Origin: Pseudoalteromonas rubra
GTDB taxonomy: Bacteria; Pseudomonadota; Gammaproteobacteria; Enterobacterales; Alteromonadaceae
NCBI RefSeq assembly: GCF_000967655.1
Contig: NZ_JXYA01000006.1
Coordinates: forward strand, 184,643-248,642
Direction: 5' to 3'
DNA: 64,000 bases
Shown: one piece after another, positions 37,133-46,134 of the stretch
Layout of the letters: each line of letters starts with the position of its first letter
How positions within the stretch are numbered: position 1 is the first letter of the stretch
The notes under the pieces: model-generated
What the model saw: only the letters and a program-made list of their open reading frames with translations
Databases searched by the model: none
What the model was told of the DNA's origin: nothing
Translations under genes and position numbers: made by a program

Positions 37133-37675
37133 CTACCAGATCAGATCATCCGGGACTTCGAAGTCCGCATACGGATCATCTTCGTCTTTGTCTTTCTGAT
37201 CGTCTTCAACATGAAAGACAATGTACTTTTCATCAACTTCAGCGATCTTACGTGCTGGCTCGTCTTGTAAGACATAAAACTGGCCTTCGAGTACACAAAT
37301 CGCCAGTCTGCCTTTGGCTAATGCCTGCTGAGTTTGGGCATTCACATCCAGTTCTTTAATTTTACTTTCATAAGTAAAGTTAAAGGTCACATTGCCACGG
37401 ATCTCATCCTGGTTGTGGTGCTCCAGAATTTGCTTCACTCTGGCAACCTGCTCACGCTCTTTGAGCTCGGCCTGCTTTGCCTTGTTCAGCTCTTCCGCTT
37501 TTTGCTGCTGAGCCTGCTTAGTTTGCTCAATGTGTTTTTGCAGATCGCTGACGTCGCTGGTCGCGCCTTTTTTCTTCTTTTTCTTTTGCGCTTTGCGCTT
37601 TTCGCTCTTTGCTACTTTGGCTTTGTGCTCGGTGGTCAGGCCCGCTTTCAAAAGTTGATCTTGTAGAGATCCCAT
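37133..37675 (-). CDS. yaiL: DUF2058 (YaiL-like) protein
   Basis: A 180-residue cytoplasmic protein with a highly basic N-terminal half (KSEKRKAQKKKKKKG near residues 24-38), a Gln/Lys/Glu-rich coiled-coil region (about 45-85) and a globular C-terminal half ending in an acidic DDQKDKDEDDPYADFEVPDD tail. This matches the DUF2058 family, represented by E. coli YaiL, reported as nucleoid- or polysome-associated. The precise function is unknown. It is transcribed as a single gene. Confidence 0.85.
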   Translation of the reverse strand: MGSLQDQLLKAGLTTEHKAKVAKSEKRKAQKKKKKKGATSDVSDLQKHIEQTKQAQQQKAEELNKAKQAELKEREQVARVKQILEHHNQDEIRGNVTFNFTYESKIKELDVNAQTQQALAKGRLAICVLEGQFYVLQDEPARKIAEVDEKYIVFHVEDDQKDKDEDDPYADFEVPDDLIW

Positions 37676-37892
37676 AATGCCACTCCATAAATCTAGACTG
37701 ACGCTATTTTAACGCAGTGGACGAATTTGACCACAGCTGGTGAACATTCCGGATGAAAAATTTTGCACCTCGAAAATCTAACAGAGTCGGCACTAAAAAA
37801 TATGATTTAACGCAAGTTTTCTGTGATTTGCTTCGCAATTGTGCGATTCGACAGGCATAATTTGGACGCGATTTGGTCATTATGGATAGATT

Positions 37893-39053
37893 ATGTCTCT
37901 GCCGCACTTGCTGCTGTGCTCTGTTGCCATTTTTTGTGTGTTGTACGCCCCTCAACCCTTGTTGTCTTTATTTGCAGAGTCTTATCAGGTAGCCCCGGCA
38001 AAAGCTGGCATGCTGATGTCTTTGACCATGCTGCCACTGGCTATTGCGCCTATTTGCTACGGGTTATTATTTACGAAACGTAACCCCTTGCGGATCATCA
38101 AAGCCAGCATGCTGATGCTGGCACTATGTTGTATCGGTTTCGCATTCAGCGGTGATTTCCAATGGATGATGGCGATACGCTTTGTGCAAGGCTTGTTACT
38201 CCCGGCTGCGCTCACCGCCATGACAGGTTATCTTGGCCGAACCTATCAACACAGTCAGCTGAAGCGTTCAATGAGCTGGTACATTGGCAGTACCATTGCC
38301 GGTGGCTACCTGGGCCGCACATTAGCAGCCAACTTTGCGGTGTGGTTTGACTGGCAGAGTTTTTACCTGCTCAATGCCATCACCCTGATAATACTGGCTT
38401 TGTGGATAAAGCCCCAGCGAGCTCAGGTCGTCAGCAGCGCGGCCAACCACCCTTTGGCATATCTCAAACCACTCAGACAGGCCGATTTGTTGGGTCTCTA
38501 TGGGGCTGTTTTTTGTATGTTTTTTTGCTTTGCAGCCTTGCTTAATTACCTGCCCTTTATCCTCAGTAACGACTACAAGATTAGCGACCCTCGCCTGATC
38601 GGCTGGGTCTACACAGGTTATCTGGTTGGCGCCTGTCTGTCTTTGTCTACACCCTTGCTGAGTAAGCTACGAGCCAGCATGTGGCAGATCCTCAGTGGCT
38701 TATTTGCGCTGTATTGCCTGACTATTGTGGGCATGTTGTGGCATAGCTTCTGGCTGTTTCTGGTATTATTCACCCTGTTTTGTGCCTGCATGTTTATGAT
38801 CCATGCCAGTGCCGCGCCGCTGGCAAACCAGCTAAGCAAGGCCGAAGCCACCGTGACCAATGGCGCGTATGTGTCATTCTATTACTGCGGCGGCGCGCTG
38901 GGTTCCTACCTGCCCGGTCTCATCTATCAGCGCTGGGGACTGAGTTATTTTTTGCTCTCGCTGCTGCTCGTTTGCAGTGCCGGTTTACTGCTGGTGTGGC
39001 GAAATCATTCCCGGGCACGACCCGACAAAACTGCGCTGTCACCTAAGTTTTAG
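37893..39053 (+). CDS. MFS transporter, YnfM-like
   Basis: A 386-residue membrane protein with about twelve hydrophobic segments and the cytoplasmic loop 2-3 area LLFTKRNPLRIIKASML expected of the major facilitator superfamily. The N-terminal LYAPQPLLSLFAESYQVAPAKAGMLMSLTMLPLAIAP pattern is typical of the YnfM/arabinose-efflux-like drug:H+ antiporter group. The substrate cannot be predicted. It is convergent with the prolyl-tRNA deacylase gene and divergent from the DUF2058 gene. Confidence 0.85.
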   Translation: MSLPHLLLCSVAIFCVLYAPQPLLSLFAESYQVAPAKAGMLMSLTMLPLAIAPICYGLLFTKRNPLRIIKASMLMLALCCIGFAFSGDFQWMMAIRFVQGLLLPAALTAMTGYLGRTYQHSQLKRSMSWYIGSTIAGGYLGRTLAANFAVWFDWQSFYLLNAITLIILALWIKPQRAQVVSSAANHPLAYLKPLRQADLLGLYGAVFCMFFCFAALLNYLPFILSNDYKISDPRLIGWVYTGYLVGACLSLSTPLLSKLRASMWQILSGLFALYCLTIVGMLWHSFWLFLVLFTLFCACMFMIHASAAPLANQLSKAEATVTNGAYVSFYYCGGALGSYLPGLIYQRWGLSYFLLSLLLVCSAGLLLVWRNHSRARPDKTALSPKF

Positions 39054-39062
39054 TCACCGGCT

Positions 39063-39578
39063 TTAGCTTGTCACTGTGCGCTCTGGTAGTGTCAGCCACA
39101 CCGGCTGATGACCCGTGTGCTGCCAAAAACGTTGCAAGTCAGATAAAGATAACACCCAGGTTTTGTCATTTTCAAAGGGGTGGCACTGCCACAAAGCGGC
39201 CTCGCACAACGCCTCATCAAGCCATAGCTGCACCTGCTGCTGCGGGTCGTTAACCGTTGTCAGTGCCGACACACAGCCGGGTTTTATCCCCAGATAGTGT
39301 TGCAAGCGGTTATCAGACGCAAATCCCAACCGGGATAGCCCTTGTTGTTTAGACAATGCCTTGAGGTCCAGCTGTTTATCTGCGGTTGTGATCAGTAAAA
39401 AATGTTGCCGTCCGTAGTTGTCTCGCAAAAACAGGTTTTTCAGCCGCGTGCCCTCACGCTCCAGCGCCAGCCTGTCGGCATCCTGGCAGGTTGCCAGCGG
39501 CGGGTGCTGATAACTCTGGTAGGTGATCCCGAGTGAACTGAGCAACTCAGCCAGTTGCGCTACAGAGACCGTATTCAT
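39063..39578 (-). CDS. proX: Prolyl-tRNA deacylase ProX/YbaK-type
   Basis: A 171-residue free-standing editing domain that hydrolyses mischarged alanyl-tRNA-Pro (ProX) or cysteinyl-tRNA-Pro (YbaK). The fold is recognised from HPPLATCQDADRLALEREGTRLKNLFLRD near residues 24-52, the lysine in TADKQLDLKAL near 66 and GCVSALTTVND near 99. The start at 39578 overlaps the stop of the upstream lipoprotein gene as ATGA, so the two are coupled. ProX is slightly favoured by the KNLFLRDNYGR motif. Confidence 0.85.
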   Translation of the reverse strand: MNTVSVAQLAELLSSLGITYQSYQHPPLATCQDADRLALEREGTRLKNLFLRDNYGRQHFLLITTADKQLDLKALSKQQGLSRLGFASDNRLQHYLGIKPGCVSALTTVNDPQQQVQLWLDEALCEAALWQCHPFENDKTWVLSLSDLQRFWQHTGHQPVWLTLPERTVTS

Positions 39579-39967
39579 TGGCAGATCCCCCGCAGCTGCA
39601 CACTGCGGTCGCGCCAGAATACCCGCTCTATCTTGTAGCCAGACTCGCAATAACGCGCCTCTTTGAGTGCCTTTTTAAGCCTGACAACGGCTTCATCTTC
39701 CAGCTTGAGTTTTAGCTCGGGCGAGTCTTCGACTCTTTGCTGATCTGCAAAGCGCTTCAGCTCGCGTCGCGATACTGGTTTACTGGTATCCAAGTTCATT
39801 TGTGGGGTGGCTTTAACGGTAACAACAAACGCAAACTCATCCTGCCCTTTGCCATTCACGCGTTGATGTAGTTGCTGACTTTCGACTGCCAGAACCGGGA
39901 CCTCGGGCTTGCTACTACAAGCACTGAGCAACAGGGCGCCACCAATCAGTAGACTCGCACGTATCAT
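39575..39967 (-). CDS. Small uncharacterised lipoprotein
   Basis: A 130-residue protein with a short hydrophobic signal ending in the lipobox LLSAC (Cys at about 16), indicating membrane anchoring. The mature part has no motif I recognise; it is rich in Lys/Glu helices and ends in a short beta-rich segment with two cysteines (RYCESGYK, RGICQ) that could form a disulfide. The start at 39967 is chosen because it places the signal peptide correctly; an upstream in-frame ATG at 40021 would add 18 residues. Coupled by ATGA overlap to the deacylase gene. Confidence 0.75.
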   Translation of the reverse strand: MIRASLLIGGALLLSACSSKPEVPVLAVESQQLHQRVNGKGQDEFAFVVTVKATPQMNLDTSKPVSRRELKRFADQQRVEDSPELKLKLEDEAVVRLKKALKEARYCESGYKIERVFWRDRSVQLRGICQ

Positions 39968-40039
39968 AAAATTCTCTGTATTTTTTGCCCAGTGTAACAA
40001 AGCAAAGCGGCTGTTTGGCAAGTTTTTTATGACCAGGAC

Positions 40040-40068
40040 TTGACGCTCGGTAGAAAAATGTTTTAAAT
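40040..40068 (+). promoter_or_regulatory. Candidate promoter of tRNA-Ala
   Basis: TTGACG (40040-40045) and TTAAAT (40063-40068) with a 17-bp spacer, ending 27 bp before the mature tRNA 5' end. Confidence 0.6.
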
Positions 40069-40095
40069 TCTCAGCGTCAAATCGACACCGGAAGT

Positions 40096-40171
40096 GGGGC
40101 TATAGCTCAGCTGGGAGAGCGCCTGCCTTGCACGCAGGAGGTCAGCAGTTCGATCCTGCTTAGCTCCACCA
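40096..40171 (+). tRNA. tRNA-Ala (anticodon TGC), CCA encoded
   Basis: Full cloverleaf: acceptor GGGGCTA/TAGCTCC (one G-U pair), D arm GCTC...GAGC, anticodon stem CCTGC/GCAGG with loop CTTGCAC giving anticodon TGC, and T arm with TTCGATC. Discriminator A and CCA are encoded at 40168-40171. It lies outside an rRNA operon, unlike many tRNA-Ala(TGC) genes. Confidence 0.97.
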
Positions 40172-40266
40172 CTTTCCGCCTTTCCTTGCTCATTAATCCC
40201 AAACTTAAAAACTACACAAACAAGCAGTCTGTCAGGCGAAATTTCAGGGCACATCCTTGTACCCAA

Positions 40267-40491
40267 TAATACCAATTTGCTTAATTAAGTGTTCCATTTT
40301 GAGGCGAGAAAATATCGTCGATAACACCGCTCACGCGTCCTGCTATCGCTGAGGTACCTACGTCCATGTAGGCAAGGCAAAAATTTGCGAACTCATACCT
40401 TAAGTAAAGGTTCTAAATAAGAAATTTTTAACACAGTTAGCGTCATATTTGCTCCTTCAAATTGAACAGGTATTAAGTGAAATTGGTATTA
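40267..40491. repeat. 225-bp inverted-repeat element (MITE-like), copy 1
   Basis: The ends are inverse complements: TAATACCAATTT at 40267-40278 and AAATTGGTATTA at 40480-40491. Weaker similarity continues to about 28 bases on each side. The interior has no ORF of note and contains an inner dyad CCTAC-GTCCAT-GTAGG. The element fills the gap between tRNA-Ala and the proA stop codon, ending 4 bp from it. The first 31 bases recur at 63970-64000 with one mismatch, which shows that it is a dispersed repeat. Size and ends fit a non-autonomous element mobilised by a transposase elsewhere. Confidence 0.8.
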
Positions 40492-40495
40492 GATA

Positions 40496-41743
40496 TTAAT
40501 CTCTTATCTGACCTTCACCATTGACCAGATATTTCTCTGTTGTCAGCGACTCCAGTCCCATCGGACCATAAGCATGTAGCTTGGTCGTTGCAATGCCAAT
40601 TTCAGCGCCTAAGCCCAGCTGACCACCATCACTGAAACGTGACGAGGCATTCACCATAACAACAGAGGCATCAACACTGCGCTGGAACAGTTCAGCGGTT
40701 TGCATATCCTGCGTGCAGATCACTTCAGTATGATGACTGCCAAAGCGATCTATGTGTGCCACTGCCGCACTGAAGTCCGCCACCTGTTTCACTGCAATCT
40801 CCAGGCTCAGGTACTCTTCGCCAAATGCATCGTCAGAAAGCACTGTGGCATTATCGAAGTATCCGGCACTCGCCTGATCGGCATTGATCTTAACGCCACG
40901 CTGCTGCAAGGCTTGTGCAGCTTGCGGCAAAAACTGCTCTGCGATGTCCTGATGGACAATCAAACCTTCGAGTGCATTGCACACGCCGGTGCGCTGGGTT
41001 TTACCATTGAGCAGCAGTTGCAGCGCCTTGTCGAGATCGGCGTCTTTATCGACATATAGGTGACACACCCCTTTAAAATGCTGGATCACCGGCACTGTAC
41101 TATTTTGGGTCACAAATTGGATCAGCCCTTCACCACCACGTGGAATGATCAGATCTATGTAATCTTTTTGCTGCATCAGCTCCATCATCAGGCTGCGATC
41201 CGGGTCTGGGATCACGCTGATCAGTGCCGTCGGCAGGCTGTGGGTTTCCAGCACGCCGTGCAGTACTTTGGCGATGGCCAGCGAGCTTTGCAGTGCTTCT
41301 TTACCACCACGCAGGATCACGCCATTGCCCGATTTAAAACACAAAGCACCGGCATCTGCTGTCACATTCGGACGGGCTTCGTAAATCATACACACCACGC
41401 CCAGTGGCACGCGCATTTTTCTGATTTCAATGCCGTTAGGGCGCGAGCCCAGCTCCCGAGTTGTGCCAACCGGATCGGGTAATTCAATTATGGTTTCAAT
41501 GCCCTGCGCCATGTCTTCAATGCGCTCCGGCGTGAGCGTCAGACGGTCGACCATTGCAGCTGGCAACTGGTTTTCCCGTGCCGCCTCCAGGTCTTGCTGA
41601 TTGGCACGGATAATTTCATCCATACTGGCTCTGAGTGCACCCGCCATGCCGCGCAATACCGCATCTTTTTGTGGTGTTGATAACAGCGCCAGAGTTTTTG
41701 CCGCCTGCGCTGCATTGTGTGCAATTTCTGTAATTAAGCTCAT
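40496..41743 (-). CDS. proA: Gamma-glutamyl phosphate reductase
   Basis: Second enzyme of proline synthesis: reduces gamma-glutamyl phosphate to glutamate-5-semialdehyde with NADPH. The 415-residue protein has the aldehyde-dehydrogenase-like fold with the catalytic cysteine in GKTQRTGVCNALEGL near 255 and the nucleotide-binding region LGVVCMIYEARPNVTADAG near 120. Its start overlaps the stop of proB by four bases. The repeat element abuts the 3' end of the gene. Confidence 0.97.
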   Translation of the reverse strand: MSLITEIAHNAAQAAKTLALLSTPQKDAVLRGMAGALRASMDEIIRANQQDLEAARENQLPAAMVDRLTLTPERIEDMAQGIETIIELPDPVGTTRELGSRPNGIEIRKMRVPLGVVCMIYEARPNVTADAGALCFKSGNGVILRGGKEALQSSLAIAKVLHGVLETHSLPTALISVIPDPDRSLMMELMQQKDYIDLIIPRGGEGLIQFVTQNSTVPVIQHFKGVCHLYVDKDADLDKALQLLLNGKTQRTGVCNALEGLIVHQDIAEQFLPQAAQALQQRGVKINADQASAGYFDNATVLSDDAFGEEYLSLEIAVKQVADFSAAVAHIDRFGSHHTEVICTQDMQTAELFQRSVDASVVMVNASSRFSDGGQLGLGAEIGIATTKLHAYGPMGLESLTTEKYLVNGEGQIRD

Positions 41744-42846
41744 GATTTTCTTTCCTCAAATACTGCAATATCATTTTGTGAGATGACCGGGCCAATGCTG
41801 TCCTGAACTTTCTCAGTGACTATATCTTTGTCCTGCTGGGCAATGAAGTTAAGCAAGCAGCTGCTGTAATTACTGTTTGCCTTGGCCAGCTTCTGACCGT
41901 CTTCGTTTCTTACCAGCACGGTTTCGCCCGCCGAGAAGTCGCCATTGACTGCTACGATGTCATCACAGCTCAGTTCATCACAGCTCAGTTCATCAAATTC
42001 ACTGGCCTCAACGATCAGCTCCCCCTGCTCCGATGCTGTGTGCGTCATCCAGTGCACAGCCTCCTGCATTGGCGTGTCATAAGGCATAAAACGCGTTCCC
42101 GGGTTAGCTCCATTGAGCAGCCCAGAGAAAGTATCTTCGTTAAAGCCATTCACTATGTAAGTCACTATGCCATGGGATGTGGCCTTTTCCGCCGCCTGTA
42201 ACTTGGTTCTCATACCACCCGTACCTACACTGCTGGTTGGCCCGCCAGTCATAGCATAAATTTCCGGGGTCAGCTCACCCACAGTGTCCAGCAGTCTGGC
42301 ATCCGGGTTTTTATTGGGATCTTTATCGTACAGGCCGTTGACGTCAGAGCAGATGATCAGACAATCGGCATCAGCCGCCGCCGCTACCATGGCAGATAAA
42401 TTGTCGTTATCACCGACCTTCAATTCGTCCGTCGTCACCGCATCATTTTCGTTGATAATAGGCAGGATCCCTTGCTCCAGTAAAGTGAACAATGTTTCAC
42501 GAATACTGTTGTAACGATCGCGATCACGCAAATCGCCGTGGGTCAGCAATAACTGGGCCGACGGAAAGTCAAAAAAGCGCTCCCAGGTCGAGATCATTTC
42601 TGTCTGCCCTGCCGCCGCCATGGCCTTTTTCACTGCCACTGAGCTTTTGTCTTTATTTTTGAACAGGTGCGATCCAGCCGCCACAGCACCGGATGACACC
42701 AGCAGCACCTCTTTGCCTTTGGCGCGACACTGCACGATAAACTGTGCAATGTTAAGCAGGTAACGTGAGCGGCAACCGTCCTGCTCTGGTGCGATTAACG
42801 CACTGCCGATTTTTATTACGATGCGTTGAGATGTTTCAATTGACAT
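41740..42846 (-). CDS. proB: Glutamate 5-kinase with PUA domain
   Basis: First and proline-inhibited enzyme of proline synthesis. The 368-residue product has the amino-acid kinase domain (IVIKIGSALIAP at residues 9-20, LLVSSGAVAAG near 50, INENDAVTTDEL near 137) and a C-terminal PUA domain from about residue 275. In the linker-to-PUA region a 15-bp tandem duplication produces the repeated segment DELSC-DELSC near residue 290. It is translationally coupled to proA. The family is feedback-inhibited by proline through the kinase domain. Confidence 0.97.
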   Translation of the reverse strand: MSIETSQRIVIKIGSALIAPEQDGCRSRYLLNIAQFIVQCRAKGKEVLLVSSGAVAAGSHLFKNKDKSSVAVKKAMAAAGQTEMISTWERFFDFPSAQLLLTHGDLRDRDRYNSIRETLFTLLEQGILPIINENDAVTTDELKVGDNDNLSAMVAAAADADCLIICSDVNGLYDKDPNKNPDARLLDTVGELTPEIYAMTGGPTSSVGTGGMRTKLQAAEKATSHGIVTYIVNGFNEDTFSGLLNGANPGTRFMPYDTPMQEAVHWMTHTASEQGELIVEASEFDELSCDELSCDDIVAVNGDFSAGETVLVRNEDGQKLAKANSNYSSCLLNFIAQQDKDIVTEKVQDSIGPVISQNDIAVFEERKS

Positions 42847-43484
42847 GTTTTTTCCGTTTTACCTTATACCCTCATGCGCGCAGTATCCAGGTTGATACTA
42901 CAACGTTTCTTTGTCAGCATACGCGACCACAAAAGATAAGATAACAACGGCTTCGAAATACCCACTCACACGAATACAGCATACATTTCGAAACGGCAAA
43001 CAGACAGACCCCTGACATGCACGCACTGATCTATTCAGTACTAACAAGCAACTGTGGCTGCGAAAACTAAGAAAGATTGATTGTGACCTGAGAGACATGC
43101 TCTTCTGGTCGAGCCGTTTTTTGCAGGCTCACCATGGTTTGGTGCGGCAAAAAAGGCCTGATCGCAATGAATAATTGCGCACATGAGTAGATTGATGATG
43201 GGCGCAAAGCCCGCTCGAATAAACGCTATATACCTTAGCGCGGATCCGGTTTAAATTGCAACCCATTCGGATGTAAATGCTTTATGGTCGCCATAAACCT
43301 GAGTGATAGTACTTATATATCAAAGCTCTACCACTAGATCGTTAGACTGTTTACCGTACAATCTGGCCGCGAAGTAATCCCCAGATTAACACTCACGGCC
43401 ACGTTAACACTTTATTTGTGGTTTGACTGTGCTATAACCAAGCAAACACTATAATTAAATTTACCCCAACCTGCGGGAGCAGCT
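42847..43484. other. 638-bp intergenic region between proB and the antiporter gene
   Basis: The divergent gap holds no ORF I can support. On the antiporter side a strong -10 hexamer TATAAT occurs at 43450-43455, 30 bp before the start; the only good -35 candidate (TTGACT at 43423-43428) is 21 bp away, longer than optimal. The rest shows no clear dyad, tRNA or repeat. It could carry a small RNA or upstream regulatory sites, but nothing in the sequence proves this. Confidence 0.5.
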
Positions 43485-45341
43485 ATGTCAGCTATTTATA
43501 TTGCCGGGATTGCGTTATTTTCTGTTTTAGCCCAATGGCTTGCCTGGGTCTGCCGGGTTCCTGCCATTTTGTTTTTACTTCTAACCGGCTTGTTACTGGG
43601 CCCCGTTTCTGGTCAGTTACAGCCAGATCAATTGCTCGGCGATTTGCTTTTCCCTGTGGTCTCACTATCTGTTGCCATTATCTTGTTCGAGGGGGCATTA
43701 ACACTGCACTTTCACGAACTGAAAGGCATAGGAAAAGTCGTACGCAACCTATGCTCAATCGGCATGCTGACCACCTTTGCAATCCTCACTGCCAGCGCTA
43801 TCTGGCTGCTGGAGCTGGACTGGCGGGTGGCTGCGGTGCTAGGGGCAGTACTGGTGGTCACAGGCCCAACCGTGATAGCCCCGATGCTCAATGCCATGCG
43901 ACCGGAAAAAGACATTGATCGGATCCTGCGCTGGGAAGGCATAGTTATCGACCCCATAGGCGCCTTGTTCGCGGTTTTGGTGTTCGAAGCGGTCAACCAG
44001 GTAGGAGAAGCCGCCGTGTTCAGCCATACGATGCTGGCGCTGTTTTCAACGCTGGGTGTGGGGACCTCTGTGGGGATTGTGGCAGGCTGGCTGACCACCA
44101 CCATCATCCGCCGGGAATGGCTACCGTACGAGCTGCACAAGTTTGGTATTCTTGCGCTGGTGCTGTTCAGCTTTACCCTGGCAAACTACCTGAGCCACGA
44201 ATCCGGGTTGCTGGCCGTCACCATTTTTGGGATCTGGCTGGCCAATCAGGACGATTTAGAAATTGACTCAGTGCTGGAGTTTAAAGAAGACTTATCGATG
44301 ATCCTGATCTCCAGTTTATTTATTCTGCTCGCTGCACGCCTGCAACTGGAAGATCTGATGCTGCTTGACGGTGACGTGTTTATCTTTCTGGCCATTGTGT
44401 TATTTGTCGCCCGGCCCCTGAGTATCGCGGTCTCTACCTTTGGCAGCGATCTGCCACTGCGCTCGCGGCTGCTGCTTGCCTGGATTGCACCGCGGGGTAT
44501 CGTTGCGGCTGCCGTCGGCTCTGTATTCGCGCTGAGTATGATGCAGTCGGGCTACCCCGATGCCAACAAAATGGTGCCGCTTATCTTCACCGTGATCATA
44601 GTGACCGTGATCTTACAAAGCCTCACTGCAACCCCGCTGGCACGTTTACTGAAAGTACGCCAGCCTGCCCCCAATACGTTATTATTGATTGGTGCCAACC
44701 ATGTCTCCCGCGCGGTCGCTCGGGGTTTGAAAGAGCAAAACGTCGATGTTTACCTGTCTGATCCGGCATGGGAAAACTGTAAGATGGCACGCATGGATGG
44801 CCTGCCCTGCTATTATGGTAACCCGCAGTCTGAACATGCCGAGCGTTACCTGCCACTGACCAGTCTTAAATCAGTGATGGCACTGTCGCCCAACCGTCAC
44901 CACAACGCACTAGGAGTGCAGTATTTTTCGCACCTGCTGGGGGAGCAGAACGTCTTCTCACTGAAGTCTTCAACAAATCATGCCAAAGCCAATAAAGACA
45001 GCGCCACATTCCTGTCTCGCCAGTTGCTGTTTGGTGATGAAGGCAATTATGCCAAGCTAAGTAGCATGATGGCCAAAGGGGGCAAAGTCAGCGCGACCCG
45101 GCTATCAGAAGAGTTTACCTGGGCGCAATATCAGGAAGTGAATAAAGAAGCGATACCGCTGTTTATCATAGGAGAAGCAGGCAAAAACGACGATGGCTTG
45201 CCAGTACGCCCCTTTACCACGCAGATGAAAAACGCCCCCGGCAGCGGAGAGCGGGTATTGGCACTACAACCGCCTAAATTGTCGGTGCTCAAAGATCCCG
45301 CACAAAAAGAAGCGCCCATCGGAGAAAAGCTAGGAGATTAA
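43485..45341 (+). CDS. CPA1/NhaP-type cation:proton antiporter with C-terminal TrkA-N/RCK part
   Basis: A 618-residue inner-membrane protein. About twelve to thirteen hydrophobic segments fill residues 1-400. They include the ion-binding VTGPTVIAPMLNAMRP and the WEGIVIDPIGALFAV pair of acidic residues typical of the CPA1 family, and IAPRGIVAAAVGSVFALSMM. A soluble C-terminal region then begins with a Rossmann-like LLIGANHVSRAVARGLKEQNVDVYLSD (about 405), a TrkA-N-type regulatory nucleotide-binding domain. It exchanges Na+ or K+ for H+ and so controls internal pH or salt, fitting a marine habitat. The ion is not determined. A GGGAG ribosome-binding site precedes the ATG. Confidence 0.88.
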   Translation: MSAIYIAGIALFSVLAQWLAWVCRVPAILFLLLTGLLLGPVSGQLQPDQLLGDLLFPVVSLSVAIILFEGALTLHFHELKGIGKVVRNLCSIGMLTTFAILTASAIWLLELDWRVAAVLGAVLVVTGPTVIAPMLNAMRPEKDIDRILRWEGIVIDPIGALFAVLVFEAVNQVGEAAVFSHTMLALFSTLGVGTSVGIVAGWLTTTIIRREWLPYELHKFGILALVLFSFTLANYLSHESGLLAVTIFGIWLANQDDLEIDSVLEFKEDLSMILISSLFILLAARLQLEDLMLLDGDVFIFLAIVLFVARPLSIAVSTFGSDLPLRSRLLLAWIAPRGIVAAAVGSVFALSMMQSGYPDANKMVPLIFTVIIVTVILQSLTATPLARLLKVRQPAPNTLLLIGANHVSRAVARGLKEQNVDVYLSDPAWENCKMARMDGLPCYYGNPQSEHAERYLPLTSLKSVMALSPNRHHNALGVQYFSHLLGEQNVFSLKSSTNHAKANKDSATFLSRQLLFGDEGNYAKLSSMMAKGGKVSATRLSEEFTWAQYQEVNKEAIPLFIIGEAGKNDDGLPVRPFTTQMKNAPGSGERVLALQPPKLSVLKDPAQKEAPIGEKLGD

Positions 45342-45343
45342 TA

Positions 45344-45976
45344 CTACATCGGTAGCCGGGCACGTTTCACCACGCTGTCCGGCATTTTCTGCGCCAGCAA
45401 CGCCAGCGCCGTTTCAATGCGCTTATGCAGCTTTTTGTCTGCCACCGCAGCGTGGAACAGCCAGCGATAGGCGTCTTCGTAGTCTCTTGGGCTGCCATAT
45501 CCCTTATTGAACAAATCGACCAGCCGCAGCTGAGCTTTTAAATTTCCCAGCACCGACGCCTCTCGCAAGTAGGTGATGGCCATCCGCTTGTCCATTTGCA
45601 CCAGCTTACCGAGATCATAATAACGGCCAAGCTGCTCCAGCGCCGGTGCTAAGCCCTGCTCAGCCGCCTTGCGCATATAATACAGGCCTAGTTCAACATT
45701 ACGGTCAACGCAGACCGCGTAGGCCAGCATATCGCCATACAGGAACTGGTACGACGGTAGCGCCATTATTTCGGCGCGAGCTTCGATATCCTGAACCAAC
45801 TGACACTCGTCGTCTTTCACACGTTTCAGGTGTGCGTTGCGACTGATCAGCTCCAGCAGCTCCGCCTGGCTATAAAGAGGAACGGCTTCAATCGGCTCAT
45901 CGCCTTTAGAATGAGGGCTGATAAATAAGCAAGCGCTTACAATCAGCGCAGATATCATACTTAGATGCTTGTTCAT
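45344..45976 (-). CDS. motX: Sodium-driven flagellar motor protein MotX
   Basis: A 210-residue exported protein (signal MNKHLSMISALIVSACLFIS in the first 20 residues) consisting mostly of Sel1-like repeats, such as PALEQLGRYYDLGKLVQMDKRMAITYLREASVLGNLKAQLRLVDLF. The whole chain, including DECQLVQDIEARA and YGSPRDYEDAYRWLFHA, is very similar to Vibrio MotX, part of the T ring of the Na+-driven polar flagellum. Its neighbour is purA, as in Vibrio cholerae, away from the main flagellar clusters. The chosen start removes ten upstream residues. It is convergent with the antiporter gene with only two bases between the stops. Confidence 0.88.
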   Translation of the reverse strand: MNKHLSMISALIVSACLFISPHSKGDEPIEAVPLYSQAELLELISRNAHLKRVKDDECQLVQDIEARAEIMALPSYQFLYGDMLAYAVCVDRNVELGLYYMRKAAEQGLAPALEQLGRYYDLGKLVQMDKRMAITYLREASVLGNLKAQLRLVDLFNKGYGSPRDYEDAYRWLFHAAVADKKLHKRIETALALLAQKMPDSVVKRARLPM

Positions 45977-46080
45977 ATTCGATACGTACCAATGACACAC
46001 TGACATTAAGTATACAATAAATGTGCCACTGAGAGGATTGCATTGGAGAAACTAGGCTGAGCCTAAGCAAGTGATGGCAG

Positions 46081-46133
46081 CATAATGCATTTTACAGACA
46101 TAATGCGTACATAATGCGTACATAATGCAGACA
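46081..46133. repeat. Short tandem repeat ACATAATGCGT, about four units
   Basis: Units at 46098-46108, 46109-46119 and 46120-46130 (last one ACATAATGCAG), with a partial earlier copy CATAATGC at 46081. It lies between motX and the purA terminator. It has no coding capacity. Confidence 0.8.
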
Positions 46134-46134
46134 T

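Noticed and set aside
42898..43098. 66-codon minus-strand frame in the proB-antiporter gap
   Set aside because: Composition is unlike a protein (Ser/Cys/Val-rich without pattern) and there is no convincing ribosome-binding site.
43423..43455. TTGACT to TATAAT as a full sigma70 promoter of the antiporter gene
   Set aside because: The 21-bp spacer is too long for a confident call; only the -10 is retained as a note.
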